Shown here: positions 61,533-64,000 of the stretch, one piece after another
Layout of the letters: the number at the start of each line of letters is the position of its first letter
Position numbering within the stretch: the stretch's first letter is position 1
NCBI RefSeq assembly: GCF_900996245.1
Contig: NZ_CAAJGK010000096.1
Span: forward strand, 62,001-126,000
DNA length: 64,000 nt
Origin: Paraburkholderia sp. BCC1886
GTDB taxonomy: Bacteria > Pseudomonadota > Gammaproteobacteria > Burkholderiales > Burkholderiaceae
Direction: 5' to 3'
Position numbers and translations under genes: made by a program
Notes under the pieces: model-generated
Seen by the model: only the letters and a program-made list of their open reading frames with translations
What the model was told of the DNA's origin: nothing
The model's database searches: none

Positions 61533-64000
61533 ATGAACACTGCATTCCGCAAACGCCTTCCCGGCACCCAGCTGGATTACTTCGACACGCGCGAAGCGGT
61601 CGAAGCGATCCAGCCCGGCGCTTACGACAAGCTGCCGTACACCTCGCGCGTGCTCGCCGAAAATCTCGTGCGGCGCTGCGATCCGGCGACGCTCACCGCA
61701 TCGCTTTCGCAGATCATCGAACGCAAGCGCGAGCTGGACTTCCCGTGGTTTCCGGCGCGCGTGGTGTGTCATGACATTCTTGGTCAAACCGCACTGGTCG
61801 ATCTCGCGGGTCTGCGCGACGCGATCGCCGCGCAAGGCGGCGACCCGGCCAAGGTGAACCCGGTGGTGCCCACGCAACTGGTGGTGGACCATTCGCTGGC
61901 CGTCGAGTGCGGCGGTTTCGACCCGGACGCATTCGACAAGAACCGCGCGATCGAAGATCGTCGCAACGAAGACCGTTTCGACTTCATCAACTGGACCAAG
62001 CGCGCATTCAAGAACGTCGACGTGATTCCGCCGGGCAACGGCATCCTGCATCAGATCAATCTCGAACGCATGAGCCCGGTCGTGCAGGTGAAAGACGGCG
62101 TGGCGTTTCCCGACACGCTGGTCGGCACCGACTCGCATACGCCGATGGTGGATGCGCTCGGCGTGATTGCGATCGGCGTGGGCGGGCTGGAAGCGGAAAG
62201 CGTGATGCTAGGCCGCGCATCGTATATGCGGCTGCCGGATATCGTCGGCGTGGAGCTGACGGGCAAGCCGGGCGAGGGCATTACCGCGACCGACGTCGTG
62301 CTGTCGCTGACCGAGTTCCTGCGCAAAGAGAAAGTCGTGGGCGCGTATCTGGAGTTCTACGGTCCGGGCACCTCGCGTCTGACGCTCGGCGACCGCGCAA
62401 CCATCGCCAACATGGCGCCCGAATTCGGCGCGACCGCCGCGATGTTCTCTATCGACGAGCAGACTATCAAATACCTCAAGCTCACGGGTCGCGACGACGA
62501 ACTCGTGAAGCTCGTCGAGACGTATGCGAAAGCGACCGGCCTGTGGTCCGCGTCGCTCGAGCACGCCGAGTACGAACGCGTGCTGACGTTCGATCTGTCG
62601 AGCGTCGTGCGCACGCTGGCGGGTCCGTCCAATCCGCATCGCCGTTTGCCGGTGTCGGAACTGGCGGCGCGCGGCATCAGCGGCAAGGTGGAGAACGAGC
62701 CGGGTTTGATGCCGGACGGCGCGGTCATCATCGCGGCCATTACGAGCTGTACGAACACCAACAATCCGCGCAACATGATTGCCGCCGGCCTGCTGGCGCG
62801 TAACGCGAATCGTCGCGGACTCACGCGCAAACCGTGGGCGAAGACTTCGCTCGCGCCAGGCTCGAAGGCGGTCACGCTGTATCTGGAAGAAGCCGGCCTG
62901 TTGCCGGAACTGGAGCAACTGGGCTTCGGCGTGGTCGCGTATGCGTGTACGTCGTGCAACGGCATGTCGGGCGCACTGGACCCGGTCATCCAGAAAGAAA
63001 TCGTCGAGCGCGATCTGTATGCGACGGCCGTGCTGTCCGGCAACCGCAATTTCGACGGGCGCATTCACCCGTACGCGAAGCAGGCGTTTCTGGCGTCGCC
63101 GCCGCTGGTGGTGGCGTATGCGATTGCCGGCACGATCCGCTTCGACATCGAGAAGGACGTGCTGGGTATCGACGCCGACGGTCACGCCGTCACGCTGAAA
63201 GACATCTGGCCGACCGACGAGGAAATCGACGCGATCGTCGAATCGAGCGTGAAGCCGGAGCAGTTCCGCAAGGTCTACGAGCCGATGTTCGCGGTGTCCG
63301 TGGATACCGGCGCACCCGCGAGCCCGCTGTACGACTGGCGGCCGATGAGCACATATATCCGCCGCCCGCCCTATTGGGAAGGCGCGCTCGCCGGTGAACG
63401 CACGCTCGCGGGTATGCGTGCGCTGGCCGTGCTCGGCGACAACATCACGACCGACCATCTGTCGCCGTCCAACGCGATTCTGCTGGACAGCGCATCGGGC
63501 GAATACCTCGCAAAAATGGGCCTGCCGGAAGAGGATTTCAATTCCTACGCGACCCATCGCGGCGATCACCTCACGGCCCAGCGCGCGACCTTCGCGAACC
63601 CGACGCTGAAGAACGAGATGGTGCTCGAAGACGGCAAGGTGAAGGCGGGGTCGCTGGCCCGTATCGAACCCGAGGGCAAGGTCACGCGCATGTGGGAGGC
63701 AATCGAAACCTACATGGCGCGCAAGCAGCCGCTGATCGTGATCGCGGGCGCGGATTACGGCCAGGGCTCGTCGCGCGACTGGGCGGCCAAAGGCGTGCGG
63801 CTGGCCGGCGCGGAAGCGATCGTCGCCGAAGGTTTCGAGCGGATTCACCGCACGAATCTGGTCGGCATGGGCGTGTTGCCGCTGGAGTTCAAACCGGGCG
63901 TGAACCGGCTGACGCTCGGCATCGACGGTAGCGAAACCTTCGACGTGATCGGCGAGCGCAAGCCGCGCACGGACCTCACGCTGGTAATTCATCGCAAGAA
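61533..64000 (+). CDS. acnD: 2-methylcitrate dehydratase, AcnD-type aconitase (partial, runs off the right edge)
   Basis: The frame opens at ATG 61533 and is still open at the last base, giving 822 residues of a protein normally near 865. N-terminal start MNTAFRKRLPGTQLDYFDTREAVEAI. Aconitase landmarks: the Fe-S cysteines C406 (in ITSCTNTNNP), C472 and C475 (in YACTSCNGMSG), PTQLVVDHSLAVE, GTDSHTPMVDALGV, and the swivel-domain DYGQGSSRDWAAKG. The neighbours prpR and prpC identify it as AcnD, which with PrpF converts 2-methylcitrate to 2-methyl-cis-aconitate, rather than housekeeping AcnA. No good ribosome site is seen at the ATG. The remaining end, and probably prpF, lie beyond the window. 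Confidence 0.92.
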   Translation, partial: MNTAFRKRLPGTQLDYFDTREAVEAIQPGAYDKLPYTSRVLAENLVRRCDPATLTASLSQIIERKRELDFPWFPARVVCHDILGQTALVDLAGLRDAIAAQGGDPAKVNPVVPTQLVVDHSLAVECGGFDPDAFDKNRAIEDRRNEDRFDFINWTKRAFKNVDVIPPGNGILHQINLERMSPVVQVKDGVAFPDTLVGTDSHTPMVDALGVIAIGVGGLEAESVMLGRASYMRLPDIVGVELTGKPGEGITATDVVLSLTEFLRKEKVVGAYLEFYGPGTSRLTLGDRATIANMAPEFGATAAMFSIDEQTIKYLKLTGRDDELVKLVETYAKATGLWSASLEHAEYERVLTFDLSSVVRTLAGPSNPHRRLPVSELAARGISGKVENEPGLMPDGAVIIAAITSCTNTNNPRNMIAAGLLARNANRRGLTRKPWAKTSLAPGSKAVTLYLEEAGLLPELEQLGFGVVAYACTSCNGMSGALDPVIQKEIVERDLYATAVLSGNRNFDGRIHPYAKQAFLASPPLVVAYAIAGTIRFDIEKDVLGIDADGHAVTLKDIWPTDEEIDAIVESSVKPEQFRKVYEPMFAVSVDTGAPASPLYDWRPMSTYIRRPPYWEGALAGERTLAGMRALAVLGDNITTDHLSPSNAILLDSASGEYLAKMGLPEEDFNSYATHRGDHLTAQRATFANPTLKNEMVLEDGKVKAGSLARIEPEGKVTRMWEAIETYMARKQPLIVIAGADYGQGSSRDWAAKGVRLAGAEAIVAEGFERIHRTNLVGMGVLPLEFKPGVNRLTLGIDGSETFDVIGERKPRTDLTLVIHRK

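Overview
The window is high-GC, densely coded DNA typical of a Burkholderiales beta-proteobacterium, most like Paraburkholderia, Caballeronia or Burkholderia. The grounds are the prpR / prpC / acnD arrangement, two Gram-negative trimeric porins of the OmpC-like Burkholderiales type, an AcrAB/BpeAB-type pump with a divergent TetR gene, and the codon bias. There are no rRNA or tRNA genes, insertion sequences or CRISPR arrays. The content is accessory-chromosome-like: catabolism, efflux, transport and regulators.

Layout. (1) 1-5.1 kb: the 3' end of an unknown gene and a terminator, then a UbiD/UbiX-type decarboxylase pair divergent from an AraC regulator and an aldehyde dehydrogenase. (2) 5.1-14.5 kb: an MdtABC-type RND pump with its own outer-membrane channel; the MdtC subunit carries a long Ser/Thr insertion. 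(3) 14.9-17.3 kb: a sulfonate-type ABC binding protein with an FMN monooxygenase. (4) 17.8-20.1 kb: a secreted glycoside-hydrolase-like protein with a Pro-Thr linker. (5) 20.1-23.8 kb: two divergent TetR/enzyme pairs (a TetX-like flavin monooxygenase and a metallo-beta-lactamase-fold hydrolase), each with duplicated palindromes in the intergenic region. (6) 24.2-27.2 kb: a 902-residue fusion of a GMC oxidoreductase and an extended SDR/epimerase. (7) 27.6-34.3 kb: a TetR repressor divergent from an AcrAB-TolC/BpeAB-OprB-type pump. (8) 34.7-39.0 kb: a porin, an unknown gene abutting a truncated haloacid-dehalogenase remnant, small enzymes, and a branched-chain aminotransferase.

(9) 39.2-53.1 kb is a coherent regulon. 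A LacI-family regulator and palindromes built on TGAATCGATTCA precede the regulator itself, a Tat-exported isochorismatase-fold lipoprotein, a five-gene peptide-type ABC transporter and a porin. These are followed by HyuA/HyuB (ATP-dependent hydantoinase/oxoprolinase) and an alanine-racemase-fold protein. The inferred job is uptake and ring opening of a cyclic amide or small peptide-like compound.

(10) 53.2-56.6 kb: an AAA+ ATPase and a subtilisin-like protease in overlapping frames, matching the ietA/ietS pair known as a plasmid stability/incompatibility module and as an anti-phage system. The ATPase ends in a helix-turn-helix-like segment. (11) 56.6-64 kb: an aromatic-acid-type MFS transporter, then the 2-methylcitrate (propionate) locus with prpR divergent from prpC-acnD. 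It has a clear sigma-54 promoter and an upstream palindrome, and prpB is not in its usual place.

The best candidates for something unusual are the GMC-SDR fusion, the ietAS pair with its HTH tail, the LacI/hydantoinase regulon with two catalytically altered enzymes, the TetX-like gene, and the MdtC insertion.
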